The translations under genes were made by a program, and so were the position numbers. DNA of 64,000 bases from 39-52-133 sp035531075. Lineage in GTDB: Bacteria; Pseudomonadota; Gammaproteobacteria; Burkholderiales; Gallionellaceae. The notes beneath the pieces were generated by a model. That model was given only the letters and a program-made list of their open reading frames with translations, had not been told where the DNA came from and did no database searches. How positions within the stretch are numbered: position 1 is the stretch's first letter; the number at the start of each line of letters is the position of its first letter. This document shows, one piece after another, positions 42,802-51,963 of the stretch. The stretch covers positions 1-64,000 of the forward strand of contig DATKTO010000007.1 in assembly GCA_035531075.1 (NCBI GenBank), written 5' to 3'.

Positions 42802-44094
42802 TTAAACTGCTTCATCGCTGGTAGTCGGCTGTGCGCTTGCAGCACTGCGCTCCATCACGGCGGCAAAGAAGCCATCGGTGCCGTGCTTTTGCGGCAGCAA
42901 TTGCAGGTATTCACCCATTTCCAAGGGCACTTTCTGCTGCGCCAGCACTACGCCAGCAGGCAGCAGTTTGAAATCCGGGTGACCGGATAGAAAGGCTTGC
43001 ACGATGCCGGCGTTTTCTTCATGTAGCAGGCTGCATGTGGCATAGACCAGACGTCCGCCTTTTTTCAGCAGTTTGCTGGCGGCGGACAGAATGTTGCTCT
43101 GTTTCTGCGTGAGCTCTGCCACGCTTTGCGGCGACTGGCGGAACTTCAGATCCGGATTGCGGCGCAAGGTGCCCAGGCCGCTGCACGGCGCATCTACCAG
43201 TACGCGGTCGATCTTGCCGGCGAGGCGTTTGACCTTGATGTCATTTTCATGTGCAATCAGCTGTGGCTGCAAATTGCTCAAGCCTGAGCGTTTCAGGCGT
43301 GGCTTCAAATTGGCCAGGCGTTTTTCCGACACATCGAGCGCATACAGCCTGCCCTGCGAGTTCATCATGGCACCCAGCATCAGTGTTTTGCCGCCGGCAC
43401 CGGCGCAAAAATCCACCACCATTTCATTGCGTTTCGGGGCCACCAAAAATCCCAGTAATTGGCTGCCCTCGTCCTGCACTTCAAATTTTCCGCCTTCAAA
43501 CATCGGGCTCTTGTTAAGCGCGGGTTTGCCTTTGCAACGGATGCCAATAGGCGAGTAGGGTGTGGCTTCGGCAGTCACGCCTTCGGCCTGCAGGCCCGCC
43601 AGCACTTCGTTGCGATTGGACAGATAGGTGTTGACGCGCAAGTCCAGCCCTGCGGGTTGCTGCATGGACAGGCCGATGGCCAGAATTTCTTCGTCATTGT
43701 AATGCGCGCGCAGTTTTTCGATGATCCAGTCCGGCAGCTCGGCCTGCACCGACAGCGGCAATTCATCAACCTTGATCGACTTTACATGCACCAGCCATTC
43801 GGATTCGGTGGCTTTGAGCAATGGGGTGAGTTCGCGCAGATTGTAGCCGCCGAATTTCACCCAGTAGGCGAGCGCCAGGCGACGCGGCGTGGTTTGCTCG
43901 CCACAGCTATGTTCAAGGAACAGGCGGTGACGCAGCACGCCGAATACCGTTTCTGCCACCAAGGCACGCTCGTTGGAACCGATGCGTTCTGCCTGGAAGA
44001 AGTAGCGCAGCGAGGTATCAGCGGGATGTTCCAGCGGCAATATGGTGCGCAGCGCTTGTACGACGAGGTCTAGGCGGTATTCGGTAAGGAGCAT
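42802..44094 (-). CDS. RsmB/NOP2-family rRNA m5C methyltransferase-like protein
   Basis: A 430-residue protein with an N-terminal NusB-like portion and the C-terminal SAM domain: VVDFCAGAGGKTLMLGAMM, the motif IV VDAPCSGLGTLRRNPD and motif VI YATCSLLHEEN, which carry the two catalytic cysteines (PCS and TCS). It should methylate a cytosine in rRNA or tRNA, as RsmB does in 16S rRNA, but I cannot tell which base. Confidence 0.9.
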   Translation of the reverse strand: MLLTEYRLDLVVQALRTILPLEHPADTSLRYFFQAERIGSNERALVAETVFGVLRHRLFLEHSCGEQTTPRRLALAYWVKFGGYNLRELTPLLKATESEWLVHVKSIKVDELPLSVQAELPDWIIEKLRAHYNDEEILAIGLSMQQPAGLDLRVNTYLSNRNEVLAGLQAEGVTAEATPYSPIGIRCKGKPALNKSPMFEGGKFEVQDEGSQLLGFLVAPKRNEMVVDFCAGAGGKTLMLGAMMNSQGRLYALDVSEKRLANLKPRLKRSGLSNLQPQLIAHENDIKVKRLAGKIDRVLVDAPCSGLGTLRRNPDLKFRQSPQSVAELTQKQSNILSAASKLLKKGGRLVYATCSLLHEENAGIVQAFLSGHPDFKLLPAGVVLAQQKVPLEMGEYLQLLPQKHGTDGFFAAVMERSAASAQPTTSDEAV

Positions 44095-44112
44095 TGGAAA
44101 TTTACGTGTGAA

Positions 44113-45129
44113 TTATTCATCCGAAACGCGGATGTCGGTGATGACCATATTGGCTGAGATTTCGCCTGATTTATCCAGGTACAGTATTTTAACCGGTAAC
44201 AGGCGATATTCTAAAGCTAACCAGATGATCAGGCCCTCCTCATTTGCGCCATGCACCTTATACAGGGTAACGGTGCGGAGTTCGCCCATTGTGGTGCTGA
44301 TCGTTCCTTCGTCGCCAACCGCAAGGTAGTGCTGCCTGATATTTTTACCGTTGCTCAGCGCAATCGGGAAGTGTGCCAGATTTAACGGTAGTTGAGACAG
44401 CTGGTAGGGCAGGCTCAGTGCATCCTGTGCCTGTTCAAGCAGCTTGCTGACACTGCCGTCGGAAAAATATATCTTGTTCCCATCCCAGTCGAAGCGGGCA
44501 CTCGAAGTCTGGGTCCCGCTGCTGTCCGTTTTGCTCTCGTCGTAACTTTCAGGCCGCAACCCCTGTTTGGTCACGCTGCCACTGCTGCTCTGGGTGAGCC
44601 GATAGCTTTTGAAGATGCCGACCACTCCTGTGGTCCGGGTGATCGCGCGCAAGCTGTAATGCCCGTCGATGTTTTCCAGCTCGTGACTGACTTCACCTAC
44701 CTTGAAGGTGCCTCCGCCGTACTGCACGGCGAAATGCAGTTGGGCATGTTTGGGCAGCAGGGGAGGACTTGCAGCTTCTTCTGTGGTCGTGGGCGTTGGA
44801 GCCAATGAGGAAGTCGCATCAACTGCGCTGGCTGCGGCTGCCACTGCAGCTACGGCCGAAGTGGCGTCCGCGATAACAGCGGGCGTCGCAACAACAGGTT
44901 TTACCATGGGTTCCACCCTGGCGGCGCGGCGGGGTCTGGATTTGCGTGGCACGGGCACGGCAGCCAGTTTGGGCAAGGGCTCGAGCTTTGCCTGCAGCGG
45001 GGGCAGCAACTCCTGCTGGCTGGCGAGATCCAGTTTCGGCCATTGCCACAGCAGCAGGCTGTGCACCAGAATTGAGAGTGCAACGGCAACAGCAATGCGG
45101 GTGAAAGGGAAGCCTGCTGCGGAGTTCAC
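44113..45129 (-). CDS. DUF3108 protein with TonB-like N-terminus
   Basis: The 338-residue protein starts with a membrane anchor (residues about 10-30), then a long Pro/Ala/Thr/basic linker (about 35-130) as in TonB-type proteins, and ends in a DUF3108 beta-rich domain (about 130-338). The start is GTG 45129, overlapping the stop of the preceding DUF3108 gene (GTGA). Function unknown; probably periplasm-facing. Part of the purM-purN-DUF3108 x2 unit. Confidence 0.78.
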   Translation of the reverse strand: MNSAAGFPFTRIAVAVALSILVHSLLLWQWPKLDLASQQELLPPLQAKLEPLPKLAAVPVPRKSRPRRAARVEPMVKPVVATPAVIADATSAVAAVAAAASAVDATSSLAPTPTTTEEAASPPLLPKHAQLHFAVQYGGGTFKVGEVSHELENIDGHYSLRAITRTTGVVGIFKSYRLTQSSSGSVTKQGLRPESYDESKTDSSGTQTSSARFDWDGNKIYFSDGSVSKLLEQAQDALSLPYQLSQLPLNLAHFPIALSNGKNIRQHYLAVGDEGTISTTMGELRTVTLYKVHGANEEGLIIWLALEYRLLPVKILYLDKSGEISANMVITDIRVSDE

Positions 45130-45842
45130 GGGGTAATAGTGACTTGTGTCAGCACCTGGGTAAGCTTGCCGCCCTTGGCATCAGTGACGATAATCTTGAT
45201 GGGGAAATTATTGAGCTCCGTCGCCATCCATATTTCGTATTTTACGGTTTCGCCTATGGGAGTATTGGATATATAGCGCGTTGTAAACGTACCCAGGGGC
45301 ACGCGCACGCGCTGTGTTTCTGCTGTGAGGCTGAAGTTGTAGTCCTCCAGATTGTTGCCGTCCGTCATGTTGAATTTAAATTCAGCCTCACCAGGCTGTA
45401 CCTGCAGCGGCAGGTGATACAGCACGCTTAACCTGTCCTGCGTGCCCTTGGGCAGAGGCATATCCTGCACGCCTTTATAGTCGTTATGGGTAAGGATGGA
45501 GGTTTCCCAGTTGAATTTTGCACTGGCATTTTTTTGGGTATCGATTTCACGTGTTAGTGCATAGCTGAGTGGAAGCATGCCTTGCGGCGTGATCTTGCCC
45601 TGGCTGGTGACGCGTATTGTTTCAGGCTTTATGCGCGCAAGAAGTCCCACCGCCCTGGTCACGCTTTCTATGTGGTAGCTGTCGTCCTTGCGGTTAAAGG
45701 TTTCGCTGATATTTGCCAGCGTCATGCCAAAACCGATCACGTCGTAACTGGCCTCTATGTGGCTTGCAGGCGCGGCCAACAGCGGCTGTGCAGTGATGCA
45801 CAGCAACAGCACAGCGAGGTGGCGTGGAATAAGCTGTTTCAT
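45126..45842 (-). CDS. DUF3108 periplasmic protein
   Basis: I start at ATG 45842, which gives a signal peptide (MKQLIPRHLAVLLLCITAQP) and 238 residues. The rest is a DUF3108 domain: EASYDVIGFGMTLANISETF, TRAVGLLARIKPETIRVTSQ. It begins 4 nt after the purN stop, so it is translated as part of that unit. It may be a lipid- or outer-membrane-associated protein, but nothing in the sequence proves it. Confidence 0.83.
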   Translation of the reverse strand: MKQLIPRHLAVLLLCITAQPLLAAPASHIEASYDVIGFGMTLANISETFNRKDDSYHIESVTRAVGLLARIKPETIRVTSQGKITPQGMLPLSYALTREIDTQKNASAKFNWETSILTHNDYKGVQDMPLPKGTQDRLSVLYHLPLQVQPGEAEFKFNMTDGNNLEDYNFSLTAETQRVRVPLGTFTTRYISNTPIGETVKYEIWMATELNNFPIKIIVTDAKGGKLTQVLTQVTITP

Positions 45843-45846
45843 GACA

Positions 45847-46485
45847 TTACTCCATATTGGGTGCAATAAGCGCGGCCGCGGCATGTTCCTGATGATGGCA
45901 CACGACTCTGCCTGCAGCATTTAGCGTCACCTGATCGGAGCACAGCCAGCGAATGGCTTGTATATAGATCGGGTGTTCTTCCTTCAATACCCGCGCAGCC
46001 AAAGACTGTGGCGTGTCGTGGCTTAATACAGGCACGGCGGCCTGAATAATGATGGGGCCGTGATCGAGATCGGGCGTCACAAAATGCACGGTGCATCCAT
46101 GTATCTTTACCCCATCCTGCAAGGCGCGCTCATGGGTATGCATGCCGGCGTAGGCAGGCAGCAAGGACGGATGGATATTGAGCAGGCGGCCATGGTAGCG
46201 ATTTACAAATTGTTCCGTCAGGATGCGCATAAAACCGGCCAGCACAACGAAATCAGGTTGGTAGCTATCTATGACTTGTGCCAGCGCAGTATCGAATGAT
46301 GCGCGGTCTGCGTAATCGCGGTGAGATACAACGCGTGTCGCTACGCCGTGCTGTGTGGCAATTTCCAGTCCATGCGCGTCGGCGCGGTTGCTGATCACCG
46401 CTGCGATATGACAGGGCAGATTGGCAGACAGCATCGCCTGCATATTGCTGCCGCGGCCGGAAATCAGGATGACAATTTTTTTCAT
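45847..46485 (-). CDS. purN: Phosphoribosylglycinamide formyltransferase
   Basis: PurN formylates GAR, step three of purine synthesis. The 212-residue protein has the N-terminal GRGSNMQAML, catalytic block LLNIHPSLLPAYAGMHTHER and the aspartate in LDHGPIIIQAAVP. It lies 117 nt after purM; the gap shows no gene. The two DUF3108 genes follow. Confidence 0.97.
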   Translation of the reverse strand: MKKIVILISGRGSNMQAMLSANLPCHIAAVISNRADAHGLEIATQHGVATRVVSHRDYADRASFDTALAQVIDSYQPDFVVLAGFMRILTEQFVNRYHGRLLNIHPSLLPAYAGMHTHERALQDGVKIHGCTVHFVTPDLDHGPIIIQAAVPVLSHDTPQSLAARVLKEEHPIYIQAIRWLCSDQVTLNAAGRVVCHHQEHAAAALIAPNME

Positions 46486-46602
46486 GTGTGAGCAGAAACT
46501 AATTCACGGGTTACCTCGGCGAGTTGGGGCTGCACAGATTAAAAGATCGAAGCGTATGCATATTCAATCTGTTTAATCCACCCAGTTATGCGGATGGCAG
46601 TT

Positions 46603-47658
46603 CTATTTGACCTGGGTCTGATGCTCATCACCCTGACGCGCACGTATCTGGCCGATCTGCCATACCTTTTCACCTGCAGCAGTCAGCTGGCTGATGGCTT
46701 TGCCTGCATCCGCCTGACTGACGACCACCACCATGCCGATGCCGCAGTTAAAGGTGCGGAACATTTCCTGCGCCGCCACATTGCCCTGCTCGCGCAGCCA
46801 TTCAAACAGCTTGGGCGTCTGCCAGGTCTTGCTGTCGAGGTCTGCCACCACATTTTGCGGCAGTACGCGCGGCACGTTTTCGGTGAGGCCGCCGCCGGTG
46901 ATGTGCGCCATCCCCTTTACTGTCAGCGTCTGCATCAGCGCCAGCAGCGGCTTTACGTAGATGCGCGTGGGCGCCATGATGCAGTCGGCCAGCGTGAGTT
47001 TGCCGTCAAATTTGGCGTTGAGGTCGGGATTGCTGCGCTCGATGATCTTGCGCACCAGCGAGTAGCCGTTGGAGTGCGCGCCATTGGAGGCCAGACCCAG
47101 CACCACGTCGCCGGCCTTGATGTCACTGCCTGTGATGATATTGGCCTTTTCCACCACGCCCACCGCAAAGCCGGCCAGGTCATATTCGCCCACCGGATAC
47201 ATGCCCGGCATCTCGGCGGTCTCGCCGCCGATCAGCGCACAGCCGGACTGTTCGCAGCCGTTCGCAATGCCCTTGATTACTTCGGTAGCCGCATCCACAT
47301 CCAGCTTGCCGCAGGCAAAGTAATCGAGGAAAAACAGCGGCTCTGCGCCCTGCACCAGAATATCGTTCACGCTCATGCCGACCAGATCGATGCCCACGGT
47401 GTCATGGCGATTCAACTCGAACGCCAGCTTAAGTTTGGTGCCTACGCCGTCCGTGCCGGAAACCAGCACAGGTTCTTTGTATTTTTTTGAAATCTCGACC
47501 AGACCGCCAAAGCCGCCGATACCGCTGAGCACTTCGGGACGCATGGTGCGCTTGGCAAAAGGCTTGATGTTCTCCACCAGGCGATCGCCGGCATCGATGT
47601 CCACTCCGGCGTCGCGGTAGGAGAGGGCGTTGCTATTAGAGGTTGGGGCTTGTTTCAA
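46603..47658 (-). CDS. purM: Phosphoribosylformylglycinamidine cyclo-ligase (AIR synthase)
   Basis: The 351-residue PurM has SYRDAGVDIDAGDRLVENIK, LVSGTDGVGTKLKLAFELNR, GGETAEMPGMYPVGEYDLAG and HITGGGLTENVPRVLP. It closes the imidazole ring in purine synthesis. Divergent from the AI-2E-like permease and hda, an arrangement recurrent in betaproteobacteria. Confidence 0.98.
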   Translation of the reverse strand: MKQAPTSNSNALSYRDAGVDIDAGDRLVENIKPFAKRTMRPEVLSGIGGFGGLVEISKKYKEPVLVSGTDGVGTKLKLAFELNRHDTVGIDLVGMSVNDILVQGAEPLFFLDYFACGKLDVDAATEVIKGIANGCEQSGCALIGGETAEMPGMYPVGEYDLAGFAVGVVEKANIITGSDIKAGDVVLGLASNGAHSNGYSLVRKIIERSNPDLNAKFDGKLTLADCIMAPTRIYVKPLLALMQTLTVKGMAHITGGGLTENVPRVLPQNVVADLDSKTWQTPKLFEWLREQGNVAAQEMFRTFNCGIGMVVVVSQADAGKAISQLTAAGEKVWQIGQIRARQGDEHQTQVK

Positions 47659-47729
47659 GTTGAGTTCTCGCTTTCTTCAGGATACAGTGCGGCAAATTTC
47701 AATTATTCAATTAACGGATTTTACCCGAA

Positions 47730-48803
47730 ATGCCCATGGAACGCTTTGTTGCACTGCAATGGATTGCGATAACTGCAGCAATTTCCTGGCTGCTGTACCT
47801 GCTGGAGCCCATTCTCATGCCATTTGTTGCTGCGGCCATCCTGGCTTACATCTGCGACCCATGGGTGAGCAGGCTCTGTGCTTTGAGGCTGCCGCTCGGC
47901 CGGAAGCTGCCGCGTACGCTGGCAGCCTTAATGGTGATGGCAGCGCTGCTCGGGCTGCTGGCGCTGCTGATATTGATCATGCTGCCGCTGCTGCAAAAGG
48001 AATTCAGTCACTTTATATCGCGCCTGCCGGCGCTGCTCGATCTGGCACGCCTCAAGCTGTTGCCCATCCTGCAGGAAAAATTCAACGTCAGCCTGCAGTG
48101 GGACAATGAAGTGCTGAAAAGCCTGTTGTCGGAACACTGGCAGAGCGCCGGTGGCGCTGCAGCAAAAGTTCTGCCCTGGCTGGGCGGCAGCGGCGCCATG
48201 CTGCTGGCGCTGCTGATGAATGCGCTGCTGATTCCTCTGGTGCTGTTCTATCTGCTGCGCGACTGGCCACTGTTGATGGCCAGGATTGAAGCTGCGATCC
48301 CGCGCCGGCTGCACGCCAAAGTGCTGGAAATCGCGGCTGAAATCGACCGCATTCTGGCTGAGTTTCTGCGCGGCCAAATGTCGGTGATGCTGTTAATGAG
48401 TACCTACTATGTACTTTGCCTGTGGCTGGCCGGCCTTGAGTTTGCGCTGCCAATAGGCATAGTGGCGGGCATGCTGGTATTCGTGCCCTATCTCGGCATG
48501 TTAAGCGGCCTGGCGCTGGCCACCCTTGCCGCCTTCACCCAGTTTGATCACGTTTCGAGCATCGTGCTGGTGTGGGGCGTGTTTGGACTCGGGCAACTGC
48601 TGGAAGGCATGGCAATCACCCCGTGGCTGGTGGGCGACCGCATCGGCCTGCACCCGCTGGCGGTGATCTTCTCCCTGCTGGCATTCGGCCAGCTGTTTGG
48701 ATTCTTCGGCCTGCTGCTCGCTTTGCCTCTCTCCGCCGCCCTGTTGGTAGGCCTGCGCCATGCCAGCCGTTGGTATCTGCACAGCAGCCTCTACAAAGAT
48801 TGA
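47730..48803 (+). CDS. AI-2E-family permease (PerM/YhhT-like)
   Basis: The 357-residue protein has seven to eight membrane helices and the family block PLVLFYLLRDWPLLMARIEA; later GIVAGMLVFVPYLGMLSGLA. Members include TqsA and efflux permeases, but the true substrate is often unknown. Start ATG 47730 or 47736. Followed by hda after 8 nt, so co-transcribed. Confidence 0.9.
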   Translation: MPMERFVALQWIAITAAISWLLYLLEPILMPFVAAAILAYICDPWVSRLCALRLPLGRKLPRTLAALMVMAALLGLLALLILIMLPLLQKEFSHFISRLPALLDLARLKLLPILQEKFNVSLQWDNEVLKSLLSEHWQSAGGAAAKVLPWLGGSGAMLLALLMNALLIPLVLFYLLRDWPLLMARIEAAIPRRLHAKVLEIAAEIDRILAEFLRGQMSVMLLMSTYYVLCLWLAGLEFALPIGIVAGMLVFVPYLGMLSGLALATLAAFTQFDHVSSIVLVWGVFGLGQLLEGMAITPWLVGDRIGLHPLAVIFSLLAFGQLFGFFGLLLALPLSAALLVGLRHASRWYLHSSLYKD

Positions 48804-48811
48804 AATTTTAA

Positions 48812-49483
48812 ATGACGCAAATGTTGCTGGGCATTTCGCCCGACTGGATACCCACCCTCGATAATTTTGTTGCGGGACACAATATTGAATTGCTGTCCGC
48901 GCTCAATCATGCCCTGAACAAAACCCAGGACGAACGCGGTTTTTATATCTGGGGCGAAACCGGCAGCGGCAAGACGCATCTGCTGCAAGCCGCAGTTGAA
49001 AGGGCGCTAAACCTGGGCCTGTCTGCCGTATACGCGCGTGCGGCTGTGCCGGATGTGGCGCAGGTCGTCGCAGTGGATGATGTGGAGCTGCTCGACGAGG
49101 CCGCGCAAATTGCGCTGTTCGCCCTCTATAATCGCCAGCGCGAAACAGGCGGCATGTTGCTGGTAAGCGGTATTGCAGCCCCCGCGCATCTGACCCTGCG
49201 CGACGACCTGCGCACCCGCCTGGGCTGGGGCCTGGTCTACCAGGTGCAAGCCTTGAGCGATGAGGAAAAGGCCCTGGCCCTGCAGCAGCATGCACGGGCA
49301 CGCGGTTTCGAGCTGTCGCATGAGGTGACGCAGTACCTGCTGCGCCACGGCAGGCGCGATTTACCCGCATTGCTCGGTGTGCTGGATGCGCTCGACGAGC
49401 ACTGTTTGCGCCTGAAGCGCGGCGCAACGGTGCCGCTGCTGAAAGAAGTGATGCAGATGTCGAAGCAGGATCGTGTTGCATGA
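48812..49483 (+). CDS. hda: DnaA regulatory inactivator Hda
   Basis: This 223-residue DnaA-like AAA+ protein has no DNA-binding domain IV. Walker A GETGSGKTHLLQA follows FYIW; sensor residues RTRLGWGLVYQVQ appear later. Hda with the beta clamp stimulates ATP hydrolysis on DnaA and so resets initiation. The N-terminus MTQMLLGISPDWIPTLDNFV contains a QMLLGI stretch that may be its clamp-binding motif (QL[SP]LPL in E. coli). Confidence 0.93.
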   Translation: MTQMLLGISPDWIPTLDNFVAGHNIELLSALNHALNKTQDERGFYIWGETGSGKTHLLQAAVERALNLGLSAVYARAAVPDVAQVVAVDDVELLDEAAQIALFALYNRQRETGGMLLVSGIAAPAHLTLRDDLRTRLGWGLVYQVQALSDEEKALALQQHARARGFELSHEVTQYLLRHGRRDLPALLGVLDALDEHCLRLKRGATVPLLKEVMQMSKQDRVA

Positions 49484-49530
49484 AGGATCTGAGAATCTTT
49501 AAAACCGAGTTTGATATGGGAGAATGAATA

Positions 49531-50193
49531 GTGAATCTGGCCTTATTTGATCTGGACAACACCTTGCTCAGTGGCGACAGCGATTTCGAGTGGTCGCAAT
49601 TTTTAATTGAGCAGGGCCTGCTTGACCGCGAACTGTTCGAGGCAAAAAATCTGCAGTTTTACGAACAATACAAGGCCGGCACACTGGATATTCACGCCTT
49701 CCTCGATTTTCAACTCAAGCCCTTGTCGCGCCACAAGCGCAGGGAACTGGATAAATGGCATGAAGATTTCATGCGCATCAAAGTGCGCCCGATGATGAAT
49801 GCAGCGGGAAAAAAACTGGTGGCCGGCCATCGTGCGGCCGGCGATGTGTGCGCCATCATCACCGCCACCAACAGCTTTGTGACCGCGCCGATTGCACATG
49901 AGTATGGCGTGGAGTTTCTGATCGCCACCGAACCGGAACACAAGGATGGAGAATTTACCGGACGCGTAGCCGGTGTGCCGAGCTTCCGCGAAGGCAAGAT
50001 CACCCGCCTCGAAACCTGGATGAAGCATCACGACTGGACCTGGGGCAGCTTTGCCGACAGCACGTTCTACAGCGACTCGCTCAATGATCTTCCCTTGCTG
50101 ACCCTGGTAAAAAACCCGGTGGCGGTTGACCCGGACGACACCTTGCGGGCGCATGCCGAGCAGCATGGCTGGCCCATCATCAGCTTGCGTTGA
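49531..50193 (+). CDS. HAD-IB family phosphatase, SerB-like
   Basis: A 220-residue HAD enzyme with motif I (LALFDLDNTLLSGDSDFEWS), motif II (CAIITATNSFVTAPIA) and a motif IV DS region (GSFADSTFYSDSLNDLPLL). That fits the phosphoserine-phosphatase-like group (HAD-IB, PSPase-like), with substrate unknown. Start GTG 49531; GGGAG is about 13 nt before it. ATG 49524 is out of frame. Confidence 0.85.
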   Translation: MNLALFDLDNTLLSGDSDFEWSQFLIEQGLLDRELFEAKNLQFYEQYKAGTLDIHAFLDFQLKPLSRHKRRELDKWHEDFMRIKVRPMMNAAGKKLVAGHRAAGDVCAIITATNSFVTAPIAHEYGVEFLIATEPEHKDGEFTGRVAGVPSFREGKITRLETWMKHHDWTWGSFADSTFYSDSLNDLPLLTLVKNPVAVDPDDTLRAHAEQHGWPIISLR

Positions 50194-50224
50194 GTACATA
50201 GTCCGATTTTCACGGAGCAAATAG

Positions 50225-51109
50225 ATGACCAGAAATAATAAAACTTCTGTGCTGGGCATCATCGGCGGCAGCGGCGTTTACGACATTGAAGGGCTGAGCA
50301 ACAAGCGCTGGCAGCGCGTCGAGTCGCCGTTTGGCGAGGCGTCTGATGAACTGTTATTCGGCGAGCTGGACGCTCAGCAGATGGTGTTCCTGCCGCGTCA
50401 CGGCCGCGGTCACAAGATACCGCCTTCCGAGATCAATTTCCGCGCCAATATTGACGCGCTGAAACGTGCCGGGGTGACCGACGTGATCTCGGTGAGCGCG
50501 GTCGGTTCGCTGCGCGAACATCTCCCTCCCGGCGCCTTCGTCATCGTCGATCAGTTCATCGACCGCACTTTCGCGCGCAACAAATCCTTCTTTGGTTCAG
50601 GCCTGGTGGCGCATGTATCGATGGCGCATCCGGTGTGCCAGCGCCTGGGTGACCACATCGAACAGGCGGCGAAGGAAGCGGGCATCAGCGCGTTGCGCGG
50701 CGGCACCTATCTGGTGATGGAAGGCCCTCAGTTCTCCACCCTCGCCGAATCCGAGCTGTACCGCAGCTGGGGCTGCGACGTGATCGGCATGACCAACATG
50801 CCCGAGGCCAAACTCGCGCGCGAGGCCGAGCTGTGCTACGCCACCGTGGCGATGGTCACCGACTACGACTGCTGGCACCCCAATCACGACGACGTCACGG
50901 TGGACCAGATCATCAAGGTGCTGCTGGCCAATGCCGACAAGGCGCGGAGCCTGGTAAAGCACGCCGTGCCGCACATCGGCGCGGATGCAAAGGCCTGTGA
51001 GTGCGGCTGCCGTGGCGCTTTGCAGCATGCGATCATCACTCCGCCCGACGCGCGTGATGCAGGGATGATAGAAAAGCTGCAGGCGGTTGCCGGAAGAATG
51101 CTGACGTAG
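50225..51109 (+). CDS. mtnP: S-methyl-5'-thioadenosine phosphorylase
   Basis: MtnP phosphorolyses methylthioadenosine to adenine and methylthioribose 1-phosphate. The 294 residues include GIIGGSGVYDIEGL, FLPRHGRGHKIPPSEINFRA, GGTYLVMEGPQFSTLAESEL and MTNMPEAKLAREAELCYATV. First gene of a salvage cluster with an aldolase, apt and mtnA. Its TAG stop falls inside the repeat at 51106-51190, so the repeat sets the exact C-terminus. Confidence 0.95.
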   Translation: MTRNNKTSVLGIIGGSGVYDIEGLSNKRWQRVESPFGEASDELLFGELDAQQMVFLPRHGRGHKIPPSEINFRANIDALKRAGVTDVISVSAVGSLREHLPPGAFVIVDQFIDRTFARNKSFFGSGLVAHVSMAHPVCQRLGDHIEQAAKEAGISALRGGTYLVMEGPQFSTLAESELYRSWGCDVIGMTNMPEAKLAREAELCYATVAMVTDYDCWHPNHDDVTVDQIIKVLLANADKARSLVKHAVPHIGADAKACECGCRGALQHAIITPPDARDAGMIEKLQAVAGRMLT

Positions 51110-51190
51110 GTTGGGTTAGCGTTTTTGCGTAACCCAACGTGAGTTACGTGCAATGTTTGGTTACGTGATGAAGCCGCTAACCCAACCTAC
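51106..51190. repeat. REP-like inverted repeat, mtnP/aldolase gap
   Basis: Perfect 16-bp arms (gtaggttgggttagcg, 51106-51121; cgctaacccaacctac, 51175-51190) flank inner copies: ttgggtta/taacccaa and a direct repeat gttacgtg (51143-51150, 51160-51167). The unit ttgggttagcg...cgtaacccaa is a familiar kind of bacterial intergenic repeat, from memory. The arms include the mtnP stop codon. Confidence 0.85.
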
Positions 51191-51220
51191 AGAATCTGAT
51201 TTTTGAATGGAACGCTGATC

Positions 51221-51859
51221 ATGAGCAAACACGGATTACACCAACAACTGCTGGACGCCTCGCATCGCCTGGTCGAGCTGGGCCTTAATCGCGGCTCATC
51301 GGGTAATGCCTCGGTGCGCGATGGCGACGGCATGTTGATTACGCCTTCCGCGATGCCGGTATCCGAAATGACGCAGGCGAGCATGGTGCGTATGGATCTG
51401 GCCGGCAAGGTGCTGGAGGGAGGCAAGCCGTCCAGCGAATGGCGCTTCCACCGCGACATTCTCGCGGCGCGTGCCGAGATCGGCGCGGTCATCCACACTC
51501 ATTCCACCTTCGCCACCACCATCGCCTGCATGCGCCGCGACGTGCCCGCCGTGCATTACATGATCGCCATGGCGGGCGGAGATCACATCCCGTGCACTCC
51601 CTACAGCGTGTTCGGCGAACAGGAATTGTCCGACCACGCGCTGGCCGCACTGCAAGGGCGCAAAGCCTGCCTGTTGGGCAACCACGGCATGATCGCGCTG
51701 GGCACGGACTTGGCCGATGCGCTGGCGGTGGCCGAGGAAGTCGAGTTTGTCTGCGAAATCTACTGGCGCACGCTGCAGGCGGGCGGGCCGCACATCCTCA
51801 GCACGCAGCAGATGCACGATGTGAAACTGAAATTCGTTGAATACAAGAAACCCGGTTAA
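51221..51859 (+). CDS. Class II aldolase, probably 5-(methylthio)ribulose-1-phosphate/5-deoxyribulose-1-phosphate aldolase
   Basis: A 212-residue class II (FucA/AraD) protein with the loop RGSSGNASVRDGDGMLITPS, the zinc-binding GAVIHTHSTFATTIACMRR (His-Thr-His) and LLGNHGMIALG. Start ATG 51221; the TTG at 51203 is unlikely. Its context (mtnP before, apt and mtnA after) fits Ald2 of the DHAP shunt, which splits MTRu-1P to DHAP and 2-methylthioacetaldehyde. MtnB dehydratase of the classical cycle is a related fold and remains possible. Confidence 0.8.
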   Translation: MSKHGLHQQLLDASHRLVELGLNRGSSGNASVRDGDGMLITPSAMPVSEMTQASMVRMDLAGKVLEGGKPSSEWRFHRDILAARAEIGAVIHTHSTFATTIACMRRDVPAVHYMIAMAGGDHIPCTPYSVFGEQELSDHALAALQGRKACLLGNHGMIALGTDLADALAVAEEVEFVCEIYWRTLQAGGPHILSTQQMHDVKLKFVEYKKPG

Positions 51860-51873
51860 TACAGAAAAACCAT

Positions 51874-51930
51874 ATATCCACAGGTTACACAGATTAGATG
51901 GATTAAACATCGAAGTGAATCTGTGGATAA
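51874..51930. repeat. Facing DnaA-box-like sequences upstream of apt
   Basis: tatccacag (51875-51883) and ctgtggata (51921-51929) form a perfect 9-bp inverted repeat. On the minus strand 51922-51930 reads exactly TTATCCACA, the DnaA box consensus; the left copy is one base off (ATATCCACA, 51874-51882). It could bind DnaA, or be part of a dispersed intergenic repeat. Confidence 0.6.
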
Positions 51931-51963
51931 AAATGTTGTTGTGAATTTTCCCAAGGAAACAGA

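Noticed and set aside
46588..47490. 300-codon frame antisense to purM
   Set aside because: Same pattern; purM motifs on the other strand are decisive.
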